DNA of 64,000 nucleotides from Dryocola sp051297175 (GTDB lineage: Bacteria; Pseudomonadota; Gammaproteobacteria; Enterobacterales; Enterobacteriaceae): NCBI RefSeq assembly GCF_051297175.1, contig NZ_JBINNY010000001.1, positions 1,612,001 to 1,676,000 of the forward strand. The letters are read 5' to 3'. Positions 52,942 through 61,584 of this stretch are shown piece by piece; position 1 is the first letter of the stretch, and each line of letters starts with the position of its first letter. A model generated the notes under the pieces. It worked only from the letters and a program-made list of their open reading frames with translations, had not been told where the DNA came from and ran no database searches. The position numbers and the translations under genes are program-made.

Positions 52942-53191
52942 AATTACTCCTGATTGATGGATGAACTTCGCATTCAGCAAATCTATACCCAAGAAAACAC
53001 CATATCACCTCAACAGGGCAGAAAAAAATAAGCGGGACTGCGGCAAGTGCGCAAAATATCGAATAAACTTAACAAACTTTACCTACACCATATTTCTTTA
53101 AGCGGGTTCGCACGCTAGGTTACTTACAACTTGAAATGCTAAGTGACGGCGCGCGTCGTGACTTTTTTTGAATGGATACTTGGGTGGTTTT

Positions 53192-54400
53192 ATGAAGAGT
53201 TTACAAATCCCAGCGTCGTTACGAGCCATGCTTGCAGGGACGACATTAATGTTGCTGGCGGTACCTGCGGTTGGCGCCGAACAGACAACGGCCGATGCCC
53301 CACAGATTGACGCAAGAGCATGGATATTAATGGATTATGCCAGCGGTAAGGTGCTGGCCGAAGGCAACGCCGACGAGAAGCTCGACCCGGCAAGCCTGAC
53401 CAAACTTATGACCAGCTACGTGGTGGGCCAGGCGCTAAAAGCCGGTAAAATTCACCTCACGGATATGGTTACCGTCGGTAAAGACGCCTGGGCGACCGGC
53501 AACCCGGTGCTGCGCGGCTCCTCGCTGATGTTCTTAAAGCCGGGCGATATGGTATCGGTTGAAGATCTGAACAAAGGCGTGATTATCCAGTCAGGCAACG
53601 ACGCCAGCATCGCCATCGCCGACTACGTGGCGGGCAGCCAGGATTCATTCGTCAGCCTGATGAATAACTACGCGCAGAAGCTCAACCTCACCAGCACTAC
53701 CTTCAAAACGGTTCACGGCCTGGACGCGCCGGGGCAGTTCAGCACCGCGCGCGACATGGCGCTGCTGGGCAAGGCGTTGATTCACGACGTGCCCGACGAA
53801 TACGCCATTCATAAAGAAAAAGAGTTCACCTTCAACAACATCAAGCAGCCGAACCGTAACCGCCTGCTGTGGAGCTCTAACCTGAACGTGGACGGCATGA
53901 AAACCGGCACCACGGCGGGCGCGGGCTACAACCTGGTCGCTTCGGCAACGCAGGGCGATATGCGCCTGATTTCCGTGGTGCTGGGCACCAAAACCGACCG
54001 CATCCGCTTTAACGAAAGTGAAAAGCTGCTGACCTGGGGCTTCCGCTTCTTTGAAACCGTCACGCCGATTAAGCCAGACGCCACCTTCGTGACGCAGCGC
54101 GTGTGGTTTGGTGATGACCGGGAAGTGAAGCTTGGGGCGGGCGAAGGCGGCTCGGTAACCATTCCGCGCGGGCAGCTGAAAAACCTGAAGGCCAGCTTTA
54201 CGCTGACCGAACCGCAGCTTACCGCGCCGCTGAAAAAGGGCCAGGTTGTCGGCAGCATCGACTTCCAGCTTAACGGAAAATCCATCGAGCAGCGTCCGCT
54301 GATGGTGATGGAAGCCGTGGAGGAGGGCGGGTTCTTCAGCCGCATGTGGGACTTCGTAATGATGAAATTCCACGGCTGGTTCGGCAGCTGGTTCTCTTAA
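53192..54400 (+). CDS. dacC: D-alanyl-D-alanine carboxypeptidase, penicillin-binding protein 6
   Basis: Periplasmic DD-carboxypeptidase anchored to the inner membrane by a C-terminal amphipathic helix (FVMMKFHGWFGSWFS). It trims pentapeptide side chains. The 402 residues match E. coli DacC. The signal peptide ends VGA at about residue 29. Active-site motifs are S68-x2-K71 (SLTK), S134-G-N136 and K237-T-G239. The start is the ATG at 53192, and a TTG upstream is rejected. It converges with deoR with no spacing. The 250 bases upstream hold AT-rich promoter-like DNA and no named motif. Confidence 0.96.
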   Translation: MKSLQIPASLRAMLAGTTLMLLAVPAVGAEQTTADAPQIDARAWILMDYASGKVLAEGNADEKLDPASLTKLMTSYVVGQALKAGKIHLTDMVTVGKDAWATGNPVLRGSSLMFLKPGDMVSVEDLNKGVIIQSGNDASIAIADYVAGSQDSFVSLMNNYAQKLNLTSTTFKTVHGLDAPGQFSTARDMALLGKALIHDVPDEYAIHKEKEFTFNNIKQPNRNRLLWSSNLNVDGMKTGTTAGAGYNLVASATQGDMRLISVVLGTKTDRIRFNESEKLLTWGFRFFETVTPIKPDATFVTQRVWFGDDREVKLGAGEGGSVTIPRGQLKNLKASFTLTEPQLTAPLKKGQVVGSIDFQLNGKSIEQRPLMVMEAVEEGGFFSRMWDFVMMKFHGWFGSWFS

Positions 54401-55165
54401 TTACCAGACCAGTTTGATATCAACCGCCGCGGCGTGTTCGACGAACTCCGCGGCGGGCTTTTCATTGCTGATAATGCTGTCAAAAGACGCCAGCGGCCCC
54501 ATGCAGGCCGGGCGTACCTTGCCAAACTTGCTATTATCCACCACCAGCACGCACAGCTGCGACATCGAAAGCGCCCAGTGTTTCACCGGCAGCTCGTCCA
54601 GATTAAAACAGGTTGCGCCGTGGCGCGTGTGCAGGCCCGCCGCCGAGAAAAAGGCGATATCCGGACAAAGGTTGCTCAGGCACTCCTGAAAATTAATCGG
54701 CTTGAAGATGGCGTTGCTGGCGTGGAACTCGCCGCCGCTGAGAATAACGCGGCAGTTGGGCTTGTCCTGTAGCGCCAGAAAGGTGTTCAGGGAATAGCAG
54801 ACGCCGGTGAACGCCAGCTCGTCGTCCAGCGCTTCAATGATGTACGGCGTGGTGGTGCCGCAGTCGAAAAATACCGTCTGATGCGGGCGAATCATTGCCG
54901 CCGCGAGGCGCGCCGCCTGACGCTTTTCCTCTACCTGACGGGTCTTCTGGTCGCTTAACAGATAATGGCTGGCGGACGAGCTGCGCGGTTCAAGCACTAC
55001 GTAGCCGCCCAGCAGCACTACCGCTCCCGGCTCGCTGTTCAGATCGCGGCGAATGGTCATTTCCGACACGCCCAGCAGAGCGGCGGCATCCTTAAGATGA
55101 ATTTTATCGCTGCGTTTAAGCGCCTGAATCAGGCGATTGATGCGTTCGTCGCGCCGGGTTTCCAT
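54401..55165 (-). CDS. deoR: Deoxyribonucleoside regulator DeoR
   Basis: Repressor of nucleoside catabolism (deo operon), induced by deoxyribose 5-phosphate. The 254 residues have an N-terminal helix-turn-helix (HLKDAAALLGVSEMTIRRDL) and a DeoRC sugar-phosphate domain with CGTTTPYIIEAL and FSAAGLH. It matches E. coli DeoR (252 aa). The start is taken at the ATG giving METRRDERI as in E. coli. An ATG three codons upstream is possible. The stop codons of deoR and convergent dacC abut. Confidence 0.95.
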   Translation of the reverse strand: METRRDERINRLIQALKRSDKIHLKDAAALLGVSEMTIRRDLNSEPGAVVLLGGYVVLEPRSSSASHYLLSDQKTRQVEEKRQAARLAAAMIRPHQTVFFDCGTTTPYIIEALDDELAFTGVCYSLNTFLALQDKPNCRVILSGGEFHASNAIFKPINFQECLSNLCPDIAFFSAAGLHTRHGATCFNLDELPVKHWALSMSQLCVLVVDNSKFGKVRPACMGPLASFDSIISNEKPAAEFVEHAAAVDIKLVW

Positions 55166-55198
55166 AATATCCATGTTGAGTCGAGACTCGCACCAGTT

Positions 55199-55230
55199 CC
55201 CTCTCCCGGGGGAGAGGGTCAGGGTGAGGG
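55199..55230. repeat. C/T-rich hairpin repeat element (short form)
   Basis: CCCTCTCCC pairs with GGAGAGGG and is followed by GGGTGAGGG. It lies upstream of deoR and downstream of ybjG, and may end ybjG transcription. Confidence 0.6.
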
Positions 55231-55268
55231 CGGAAATAAGTTAATGCATCTTACCTGCGACAAAAAAC

Positions 55269-55877
55269 TTAGTCACGCACCCATCCCTTGCGAATCAGCG
55301 GCGCGAAGCAGAAGCGGTGCGCCTGGTGCAGACGCCGGTAAATCTGCGCCCCCCAGACGTTCCACACCATCTGCGCCAGCAGGCAGGCGCAGAGGCCAAC
55401 CAGCAGCCCGCCGAGCATATCCATCGGCCAGTGGACGCCAAGGTAAACGCGTGACCAGGCGATGGCACAGGCGACGGCGAACAGCACCAGGCCTGACCAC
55501 AGGCGGTGCCAGAACAAAAACGCCAGCGCGAAGGTGAAGATAACCGTACCGTGGTCGCTCGGGTAGGAGTCGTCAGGCGCGTGATGCAGGAAGTTGTAGC
55601 CGATTCCCTCAACGAACGGGCGGTCGTGCGGGAATGCGTGGCCGATAATCCACGACAGGCACATGCTGATAACCAGCGCGAAGGCGGTTTTGACCACCAC
55701 CTCGCGCTGGGCGGTCATTTGCTTGCGCCCGCCCCACAGCCAGAGAATGGCTATCAGCAGCGGTACGATGTTAATCAGGTCTTTGGCGATGAAAATAGCC
55801 AGCCTGATAGCCCACTCGGGCGAGGCCGGGGTCGCGTTAATCAGCAAAAAGAGCGTCTGATTGAGTTGTTCCATCAT
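55269..55877 (-). CDS. ybjG: Undecaprenyl-diphosphatase YbjG
   Basis: Inner-membrane PAP2-superfamily phosphatase that dephosphorylates undecaprenyl diphosphate for lipid-carrier recycling. The 202 residues match E. coli YbjG (198 aa). PAP2 motifs are the K-x6-RP-type (FPHDRPF), SYPSDH and SRVYLGVHWPMD. Its ATG overlaps the stop of the preceding PAP2 gene by four bases, so it is translationally coupled. PmrA regulates ybjG in E. coli and Salmonella. Here a PmrA-type box sits in front of the two-gene operon. Confidence 0.94.
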   Translation of the reverse strand: MMEQLNQTLFLLINATPASPEWAIRLAIFIAKDLINIVPLLIAILWLWGGRKQMTAQREVVVKTAFALVISMCLSWIIGHAFPHDRPFVEGIGYNFLHHAPDDSYPSDHGTVIFTFALAFLFWHRLWSGLVLFAVACAIAWSRVYLGVHWPMDMLGGLLVGLCACLLAQMVWNVWGAQIYRRLHQAHRFCFAPLIRKGWVRD

Positions 55878-56614
55878 AGTGATTTTGGTTCCTTAACAAG
55901 CCACGTGGAAACGATGCCGTACCCCACGATTTGCGTAAGCCATACCCACCAACCTGCCCACAGGTTGTGGCTGAAAAAGTGTGCGCCGCGCATCACCTGG
56001 CCGTAGCCCATGATAAGCCCGAGGGCGGCACCGGCCGCGAGGCAGCAACAGGCAAGCGTCGGGCGCTCGCGATAAAACAGAAAGAACAGCGCCATCACGG
56101 CAAAGCCGCTCGAGGCGTGGCCGCCGGGGAAACAGCCCCCGGGGCCGCTGCCGTCCGGCACCTGGCCAAACAGCGGGTAGGAAATCGCTTTACCGCCGTA
56201 TTCCATAAGGTCCCACGGACACGAATGGTGGCTGGTGGCTTTGAGCACGCCCACCGTCAATGCGCCCAACCCAAACAGCACCGCTACGGTTATCAGGCGT
56301 GGCTGGCGGCGGATCAGGCCATAAATCAGGGCGACAGCGCCGCCCGCGATGACGATATCCTTCAGGATTCGGTGATTCACCAAATCCAGCAGGTGGTTTT
56401 TCTGCAGCGGGAAGCTATGGCTTGCGGCGTTATACCAATAGCCGGTAATCAGGCGGTCCAGCCCTTCATCGCGCGACAGCCAGGTAAACACCACGGCAAG
56501 CAGGGCCAGCCAGCAGAACTGGTAAAGGTAAAAGCGCGTCGGCAGGCGGTAAAGCAGTTTTGTCTTATTTACCAGATCATTACCTGAGAGGAGGACTTTA
56601 TCTTGAGCGACCAT
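55874..56614 (-). CDS. PAP2-family membrane phosphatase (possible lipid phosphatase)
   Basis: A 246-residue inner-membrane protein of the PAP2 superfamily, distinct from YbjG. Motifs are KATSHHSCPWDL (motif 1 variant), CFPGGHASSGF (motif 2) and GYGQVMRGAHFFSHN (motif 3, with the catalytic histidine). Several hydrophobic helices are present. It resembles lipid A or undecaprenyl phosphate phosphatases, but the substrate is unknown. I chose the ATG at 56614 because the PmrA-type box and a -10 element lie directly upstream. The frame is open to 56713 through that promoter. It is coupled to ybjG by a four-base overlap and is absent at this place in E. coli. Confidence 0.82.
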   Translation of the reverse strand: MVAQDKVLLSGNDLVNKTKLLYRLPTRFYLYQFCWLALLAVVFTWLSRDEGLDRLITGYWYNAASHSFPLQKNHLLDLVNHRILKDIVIAGGAVALIYGLIRRQPRLITVAVLFGLGALTVGVLKATSHHSCPWDLMEYGGKAISYPLFGQVPDGSGPGGCFPGGHASSGFAVMALFFLFYRERPTLACCCLAAGAALGLIMGYGQVMRGAHFFSHNLWAGWWVWLTQIVGYGIVSTWLVKEPKSL

Positions 56615-56657
56615 AGCGACATTTATCAGGAAGAAAGTCGTAGCATACGGAGCCGAT

Positions 56658-56674
56658 CTTAAGGAAACCTTAAA
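56658..56674 (-). promoter_or_regulatory. PmrA (BasR) box of the PAP2-ybjG operon
   Basis: On the minus strand TTTAAG-GTTTC-CTTAAG fits the PmrA direct-repeat consensus YTTAAK-N5-YTTAAK exactly. A -10-like TATGCT follows 10 bases downstream (56647-56642). Confidence 0.72.
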
Positions 56675-56795
56675 CGACGCGCAGGTTGTGCGAGTTCCCT
56701 TAACGTCATCCATAATTCACTATCATGCGCCGGGGCAATTTATTACACTGCGCGTGATTTTCTTTTCGTTAAGTCATTATCCTTTCGAGTAACTA

Positions 56796-58013
56796 ATGCA
56801 AAATAAAAAACTGGGTCGCCAGGCGCTGCTTTTCCCGCTGTGTCTGGTGCTCTATGAATTTTCTACCTACATCGGCAACGACATGATCCAGCCCGGCATG
56901 CTGGAAGTGGTTAAACAGTACAACGCGGGCATCGAATGGGTGCCGACCTCGATGACCGCCTATCTCGCGGGCGGGATGTTTTTACAGTGGCTGCTTGGGC
57001 CGCTGTCCGACCGTATTGGCCGCCGTCCGGTGATGCTGACCGGCGTGGTGTGGTTTATCGTTACCTGCCTCGCTACGCTGCTGGCGCAAAACATCGAACA
57101 GTTCACCTTCCTGCGCTTCCTGCAGGGCATCAGCCTGTGCTTTATCGGCGCGGTGGGCTACGCGGCGATTCAGGAATCCTTCGAGGAGGCGGTGTGTATC
57201 AAAATCACCGCGCTGATGGCGAACGTGGCGCTGATTGCCCCGCTGCTCGGGCCGCTGGTCGGCGCTGCCTGGGTGCATTACGCGCCGTGGGAAACGATGT
57301 TTATCCTGTTTGCCGTGCTGGCAGCGTTTTCCTTCTTCGGCCTGCACCGAGCGATGCCGGAAACCGCGACGCGCCTTGGCGAAAAGCTGTCGCTTAAAGA
57401 TCTCGGCCATGACTACAAGCTGGTGCTGAAAAACGTCCGCTTCGTGGCGGGGTCGCTGGCGATCGGCTTCGTTAGCCTGCCGCTGCTGGCGTGGATCGCG
57501 CAGTCGCCGGTCATTATCATCAGCGGCGAGCAGCTCAGTACCTATGAATACGGCCTGCTGCAGGTGCCGATCTTCGGCGCGCTGATCGCCGGTAACCTGG
57601 TGCTGGCGCGCTTAACCACGCGTCGCAGCATTCGCTCGCTGATTATTATGGGCGGCTGGTGGATCGTGCCGGGGCTGGTTGTGGCGGCGGTGGCGACGGT
57701 TGCTTCATCGCACGCCTATCTTTGGATGACGGCCGGGCTTAGCCTGTACGCCTTCGGGATCGGCCTTGCCAACGCCGGGCTGGTGCGCCTGACGCTGTTT
57801 GCAAGCGAGATGAGCAAAGGTACGGTTTCCGCGGCGATGGGCATGCTGCAAATGCTGATCTTTACCGTCGGGATTGAGATCAGCAAGCACGCCTATCTGC
57901 ACGGCGGCAGCGGGCTGTTCAGCCTGTTTAACCTGCTGGGCGGGGTGCTGTGGCTGGGGCTGATGTTTGTATTCTTGCGCGATAAGCGCGTGGGGAATCA
58001 GACGGACGCCTGA
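56796..58013 (+). CDS. mdfA: Multidrug efflux transporter MdfA
   Basis: Proton-coupled multidrug antiporter of the MFS (DHA1 family) in the inner membrane. It exports chloramphenicol, cationic dyes and other drugs in E. coli. The 405 residues match E. coli MdfA (410 aa) apart from a five-residue shorter N-terminus. The key acidic residues in helix 1 are kept (E21 and D29, equivalent to E26 and D34). MFS motif A is LLGPLSDRIGRRPVM. Twelve hydrophobic segments are present. It is divergent from the PAP2 gene, and a promoter must lie in the 181-base gap. Confidence 0.96.
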   Translation: MQNKKLGRQALLFPLCLVLYEFSTYIGNDMIQPGMLEVVKQYNAGIEWVPTSMTAYLAGGMFLQWLLGPLSDRIGRRPVMLTGVVWFIVTCLATLLAQNIEQFTFLRFLQGISLCFIGAVGYAAIQESFEEAVCIKITALMANVALIAPLLGPLVGAAWVHYAPWETMFILFAVLAAFSFFGLHRAMPETATRLGEKLSLKDLGHDYKLVLKNVRFVAGSLAIGFVSLPLLAWIAQSPVIIISGEQLSTYEYGLLQVPIFGALIAGNLVLARLTTRRSIRSLIIMGGWWIVPGLVVAAVATVASSHAYLWMTAGLSLYAFGIGLANAGLVRLTLFASEMSKGTVSAAMGMLQMLIFTVGIEISKHAYLHGGSGLFSLFNLLGGVLWLGLMFVFLRDKRVGNQTDA

Positions 58014-58031
58014 GTTTTGTGGATGACGGCC

Positions 58032-58058
58032 GGTGGATGGCGCTAACGCTTATCCACC
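58032..58058. repeat. REP-like palindrome
   Basis: GGTGGAT and ATCCACC arms around GGCGCTAACGCTT, between the convergent mdfA and metG genes. Confidence 0.7.
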
Positions 58059-58080
58059 CTACAATTCAGAGCCACGTAGA

Positions 58081-58106
58081 TCGGATAAGCGTTAGCGCCA
58101 TCCGAC
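58081..58106. repeat. REP-like palindrome
   Basis: TCGGAT and ATCCGA arms around AAGCGTTAGCGCC, in opposite orientation to its neighbour. The two form a BIME-like pair. Confidence 0.7.
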
Positions 58107-58118
58107 ATTCATGATAAA

Positions 58119-58146
58119 AAAATACCCCGGCTTGCCGGGGTATTTT
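58119..58146. terminator. Bidirectional terminator between mdfA and metG
   Basis: Perfect stem AAAATACCCCGGC / GCCGGGGTATTTT with a two-base TT centre. A-run and T-run flanks let it work for both convergent genes. Confidence 0.88.
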
Positions 58147-58150
58147 GCTC

Positions 58151-60184
58151 TTACTTAACCGCCATTCCCGGCTGCGCGCCGCTGTCCGGGCTTAACAGGA
58201 AGATATCTTTCCCGCCAGGGCCTGCCGCCATCACCATCCCTTCGGAGATGCCAAAGCGCATTTTGCGCGGGGCCAGGTTCGCCACCATCACCGTCAGACG
58301 GCCTTCCAGCTTCTGCGGGTCCGGGTAGGCTGAACGGATGCCGGAGAAGACGTTGCGCTTCTCGCCGCCGAGATCCAGCGTCAGGCGCAGCAGCTTGTCA
58401 GAACCCTCAACGAATTCCGCTTTCTCAATCAGCGCGATGCGCAGATCGACCTTGGCGAAATCATCAAAGGCGATGGTTTCCGCAATCGGGTCGTCGGCCA
58501 GCGGGCCGGTCACCGGTGCGCTTGCCGCCTTCACTTCTTCTTTCGATGCTTCCACCAGCGCGTCAACCTGCTTCATTTCGATGCGGTTATACAGCGCCTT
58601 AAAGTTGTTCACCTTATGGTTCAGCAGCGGCGTGTTGATGCTGTCCCAGCTCAGTTCGCAGTTCAGGAAGGCTTCAGCACGTTCGGCAAGCGTTGGCAGC
58701 ACCGGCTTGAGCCAGGTCATCAGCACGCGGAACATGTTGATGCCCATGGTGCAGATGCTTTGCAGGTCGGCGTCGCGGCCTTCCTGTTTTGCCACCACCC
58801 ACGGAGCCTGCTCGTCAACGTAGCGGTTTGCCACGTCGGCCAGCGCCATGATTTCGCGTACCGCACGGCCAAACTCACGGCTGTCCCACGCTTCGCCAAT
58901 GCTTGCCGCCGCGTCGGTGAAGGTTTTGTACAGCGCCGGGTCGGCGATTTCAGCGGACAGCTGGCCGTCGAAGCGCTTGGCGATAAAGCCCGCGTTACGG
59001 GAGGCGAGGTTAACCACCTTGTTCACGATGTCGCTGTTCACGCGCTGCACGAAGTCTTCCAGGTTCAGGTCGATATCGTCGATGCGCGAGGAGAGTTTTG
59101 CGGTGTAGTAATAGCGCAGGCTGTCGGCGTCAAAGTGGTTCAGCCAGGTGCTGGCCTTAATGAAGGTGCCGCGCGATTTGGACATCTTCGCGCCGTTGAC
59201 CGTCACGTAGCCGTGAACGAACAGGTTGGTCGGCTTGCGGAAGTTGCTGCCTTCGAGCATCGCCGGCCAGAACAGGCTGTGGAAGTAAACGATATCTTTG
59301 CCGATGAAGTGGTACAGCTCGGCGGTGGAATCTTTCTTCCAGTATTCGTCGAAGCTTTCGGTATCGCCGCGCTTGTCGCACAGGTTTTTGAACGAACCCA
59401 TGTAGCCGATTGGCGCGTCCAGCCAGACGTAGAAGTATTTGCCCGGCGCGTTCGGAATTTCGAAGCCGAAGTACGGCGCGTCGCGGGAGATATCCCACTG
59501 CTGCAGGCCGTGTTCGAACCATTCCTGCATTTTGTTCGCCACCTGCTCCTGCAGCGCGCCGGAGCGGGTCCAGGCCTGCAGCATTTCGCTAAAGGACGGC
59601 AAATCAAAGAAGAAGTGTTCGGAATCACGCATTTCAGGCGTCGCGCCGGAGACCACGGATTTCGGATCGATAAGCTCGGTTGGGCTGTAGGTTGCGCCGC
59701 AAACTTCACAGTTATCGCCGTACTGGTCCGGGGATTTACATTTCGGGCAGGTGCCTTTAACGAAGCGGTCCGGCAGGAACATGCCTTTTTCCGGATCGTA
59801 AAGCTGGGAAATCGTGCGGTTTTTAATAAAACCGTTTTCTTTCAGGCGGCCGTAAATCAGCTCCGACAGCTCGCGGTTTTCGTCGCTGTGCGTGGAGTGA
59901 TAGTTGTCATAGCTGATGTTAAAGCCAGCAAAATCAGTCTGATGCTCCTGGCTCATTTCGCCAATCATCTGCTCAGGGGTAATGCCTAACTGCTGGGCTT
60001 TCAGCATGATAGGAGTGCCGTGGGCGTCGTCCGCGCAGATGAAGTTGACCGTGTTGCCGCGCATTCGTTGGTAACGGACCCAGACGTCAGCCTGAATGTG
60101 CTCCAGCATGTGACCGAGGTGGATTGAACCGTTAGCGTACGGAAGTGCGCACGTTACCAATATTTTTTTCGCGACATGAGCCAT
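58151..60184 (-). CDS. metG: Methionyl-tRNA synthetase
   Basis: Cytosolic class I aminoacyl-tRNA synthetase that charges tRNA-Met. The 677 residues equal E. coli MetG. HLGH is at residues 22-25 and KMSKS near 333. Zinc-finger cysteines are C146, C149, C159 and C162. A C-terminal tRNA-binding (EMAP-like) domain starts with FAKVDLRIALI and mediates dimerisation. The start is the ATG at 60184 (MAHVAKK). The frame is open upstream to 60430 into the divergent mrp gene and is rejected there. Confidence 0.97.
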   Translation of the reverse strand: MAHVAKKILVTCALPYANGSIHLGHMLEHIQADVWVRYQRMRGNTVNFICADDAHGTPIMLKAQQLGITPEQMIGEMSQEHQTDFAGFNISYDNYHSTHSDENRELSELIYGRLKENGFIKNRTISQLYDPEKGMFLPDRFVKGTCPKCKSPDQYGDNCEVCGATYSPTELIDPKSVVSGATPEMRDSEHFFFDLPSFSEMLQAWTRSGALQEQVANKMQEWFEHGLQQWDISRDAPYFGFEIPNAPGKYFYVWLDAPIGYMGSFKNLCDKRGDTESFDEYWKKDSTAELYHFIGKDIVYFHSLFWPAMLEGSNFRKPTNLFVHGYVTVNGAKMSKSRGTFIKASTWLNHFDADSLRYYYTAKLSSRIDDIDLNLEDFVQRVNSDIVNKVVNLASRNAGFIAKRFDGQLSAEIADPALYKTFTDAAASIGEAWDSREFGRAVREIMALADVANRYVDEQAPWVVAKQEGRDADLQSICTMGINMFRVLMTWLKPVLPTLAERAEAFLNCELSWDSINTPLLNHKVNNFKALYNRIEMKQVDALVEASKEEVKAASAPVTGPLADDPIAETIAFDDFAKVDLRIALIEKAEFVEGSDKLLRLTLDLGGEKRNVFSGIRSAYPDPQKLEGRLTVMVANLAPRKMRFGISEGMVMAAGPGGKDIFLLSPDSGAQPGMAVK

Positions 60185-60345
60185 AGTAGGAATTGCATCT
60201 TCTATAGAGAAAAGGGCTTTGATGTTAACCGAAAGCCCGCCCTGCGGTAAACCACACAAGGTGCACAAGGAAATTTTATCCGCCCAGGCGGCATCTGGTA
60301 TGCTTAACAAACTGCAATGTACGATAAAAAACATAAGGAGTCGGG

Positions 60346-61458
60346 ATGAGCTCTCTATCCCAGGCAAGTAAGTCCCCGGAGCAGCTGCGCGCGATGGTCG
60401 CCGGGACGCTGGCCAATTTTCAACACCCAACTTTGAAGCACAATCTCACCACGCTTAAAGCCCTGCACCACGTCGCCATGCTGGACGACACGCTGCACGT
60501 TGAGCTGCTGATGCCGTTCGTCTGGAAAAGCGGATTCGAAGCGCTGCAGGAACAGTGCAGCTCGGACCTGCTGCGCATTACCGGCGCGAAGGCCGTCGAC
60601 TGGAAGCTCAGCCAGAACATCGCCACCCTAAAACGCGTCAAAAACCACCCCGGCATTAACGGCGTGAAGAACATTATCGCCGTCAGCTCCGGGAAAGGCG
60701 GGGTAGGGAAGTCAAGCACCGCGGTGAACCTGGCGCTGGCGCTGGCCGCCGAAGGGGCGAAGGTCGGTATTCTCGATGCGGATATCTATGGCCCGTCGAT
60801 CCCAACCATGCTGGGCGCCGAGCACGAACGCCCAACCTCGCCGGACGGCACGCACATGACGCCAATCTCCGCGCATGGCCTCGCCACCAACTCTATCGGC
60901 TATCTGGTGACCGACGAAAACGCCATGGTGTGGCGCGGCCCGATGGCCAGCAAGGCGCTGATGCAGATGCTGCAGGAAACCATGTGGCCTGACTTAGATT
61001 ACCTGGTGCTGGACATGCCGCCGGGCACCGGTGACATCCAGCTGACGCTTGCGCAGAATATCCCGGTCACGGGCGCGGTAGTGGTCACCACGCCGCAGGA
61101 CATCGCGCTTATCGACGCCCGCAAAGGCATCGTAATGTTCGAAAAGGTCGACGTGCCGGTGCTGGGTATCGTTGAGAACATGAGCATGCACATCTGCAGC
61201 AACTGCGGGCACCACGAGCCTATCTTCGGCACCGGCGGCGCGCAGAAGCTGGCGGATCAGTACCACATCGCGCTGCTCGGCCAGATGCCGCTGCACATTT
61301 CGCTGCGTGAAGACTTGGATGCCGGAACGCCGACCGTGGTTAGCCGCCCGGACAGCGAGTTTACCGCCATCTACCGCCAGCTCGCCGGGCGCGTGGCGGC
61401 ACAGCTTTACTGGCAGGGTGAAGTGATTCCTGCGGATATTGCTTTTAGAGCGGTTTGA
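60346..61458 (+). CDS. mrp: Iron-sulfur cluster carrier protein Mrp (ApbC)
   Basis: Cytosolic P-loop ATPase that binds and delivers Fe-S clusters. The 370 residues match E. coli Mrp (369 aa). An N-terminal MIP18-like domain (about residues 10-95) precedes the MRP ATPase, whose deviant Walker A is GKGGVGKSS (116-124). The cluster-binding CxxC is in HICSNCGHHEP. AAGGAG precedes the ATG. It is divergent from metG, as in E. coli. Confidence 0.97.
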   Translation: MSSLSQASKSPEQLRAMVAGTLANFQHPTLKHNLTTLKALHHVAMLDDTLHVELLMPFVWKSGFEALQEQCSSDLLRITGAKAVDWKLSQNIATLKRVKNHPGINGVKNIIAVSSGKGGVGKSSTAVNLALALAAEGAKVGILDADIYGPSIPTMLGAEHERPTSPDGTHMTPISAHGLATNSIGYLVTDENAMVWRGPMASKALMQMLQETMWPDLDYLVLDMPPGTGDIQLTLAQNIPVTGAVVVTTPQDIALIDARKGIVMFEKVDVPVLGIVENMSMHICSNCGHHEPIFGTGGAQKLADQYHIALLGQMPLHISLREDLDAGTPTVVSRPDSEFTAIYRQLAGRVAAQLYWQGEVIPADIAFRAV

Positions 61459-61499
61459 TGGTTGCAAGGGCGACTTTTTGTTTATGCGGGTCGCCCTGA

Positions 61500-61570
61500 C
61501 CCTCACCCTCTCCCCCAAGTGGGCATCCTCGGCGTTCTCCTTCTCCTGGGGGAGAGGGCCGGGATGAGGG
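61500..61570. repeat. C/T-rich hairpin repeat element
   Basis: CCCTCACCCTCTCCCCC pairs with GGGGGAGAGGG and ends GGGATGAGGG, with a 30-base centre. It lies between the convergent mrp and GNAT genes and belongs to the same family as the element at 45507. Confidence 0.7.
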
Positions 61571-61584
61571 CGTACCGTGCTGAA

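Noticed and set aside
58616..59989. 457-codon open frame on the plus strand inside metG
   Set aside because: It is antisense to a clear, full-length methionyl-tRNA synthetase gene. Long open antisense frames are expected in GC-rich coding DNA, and the translation resembles no protein I know.
60185..60430. N-terminal extension of metG
   Set aside because: It overlaps divergent mrp and its promoter. The conserved protein begins at 60184.
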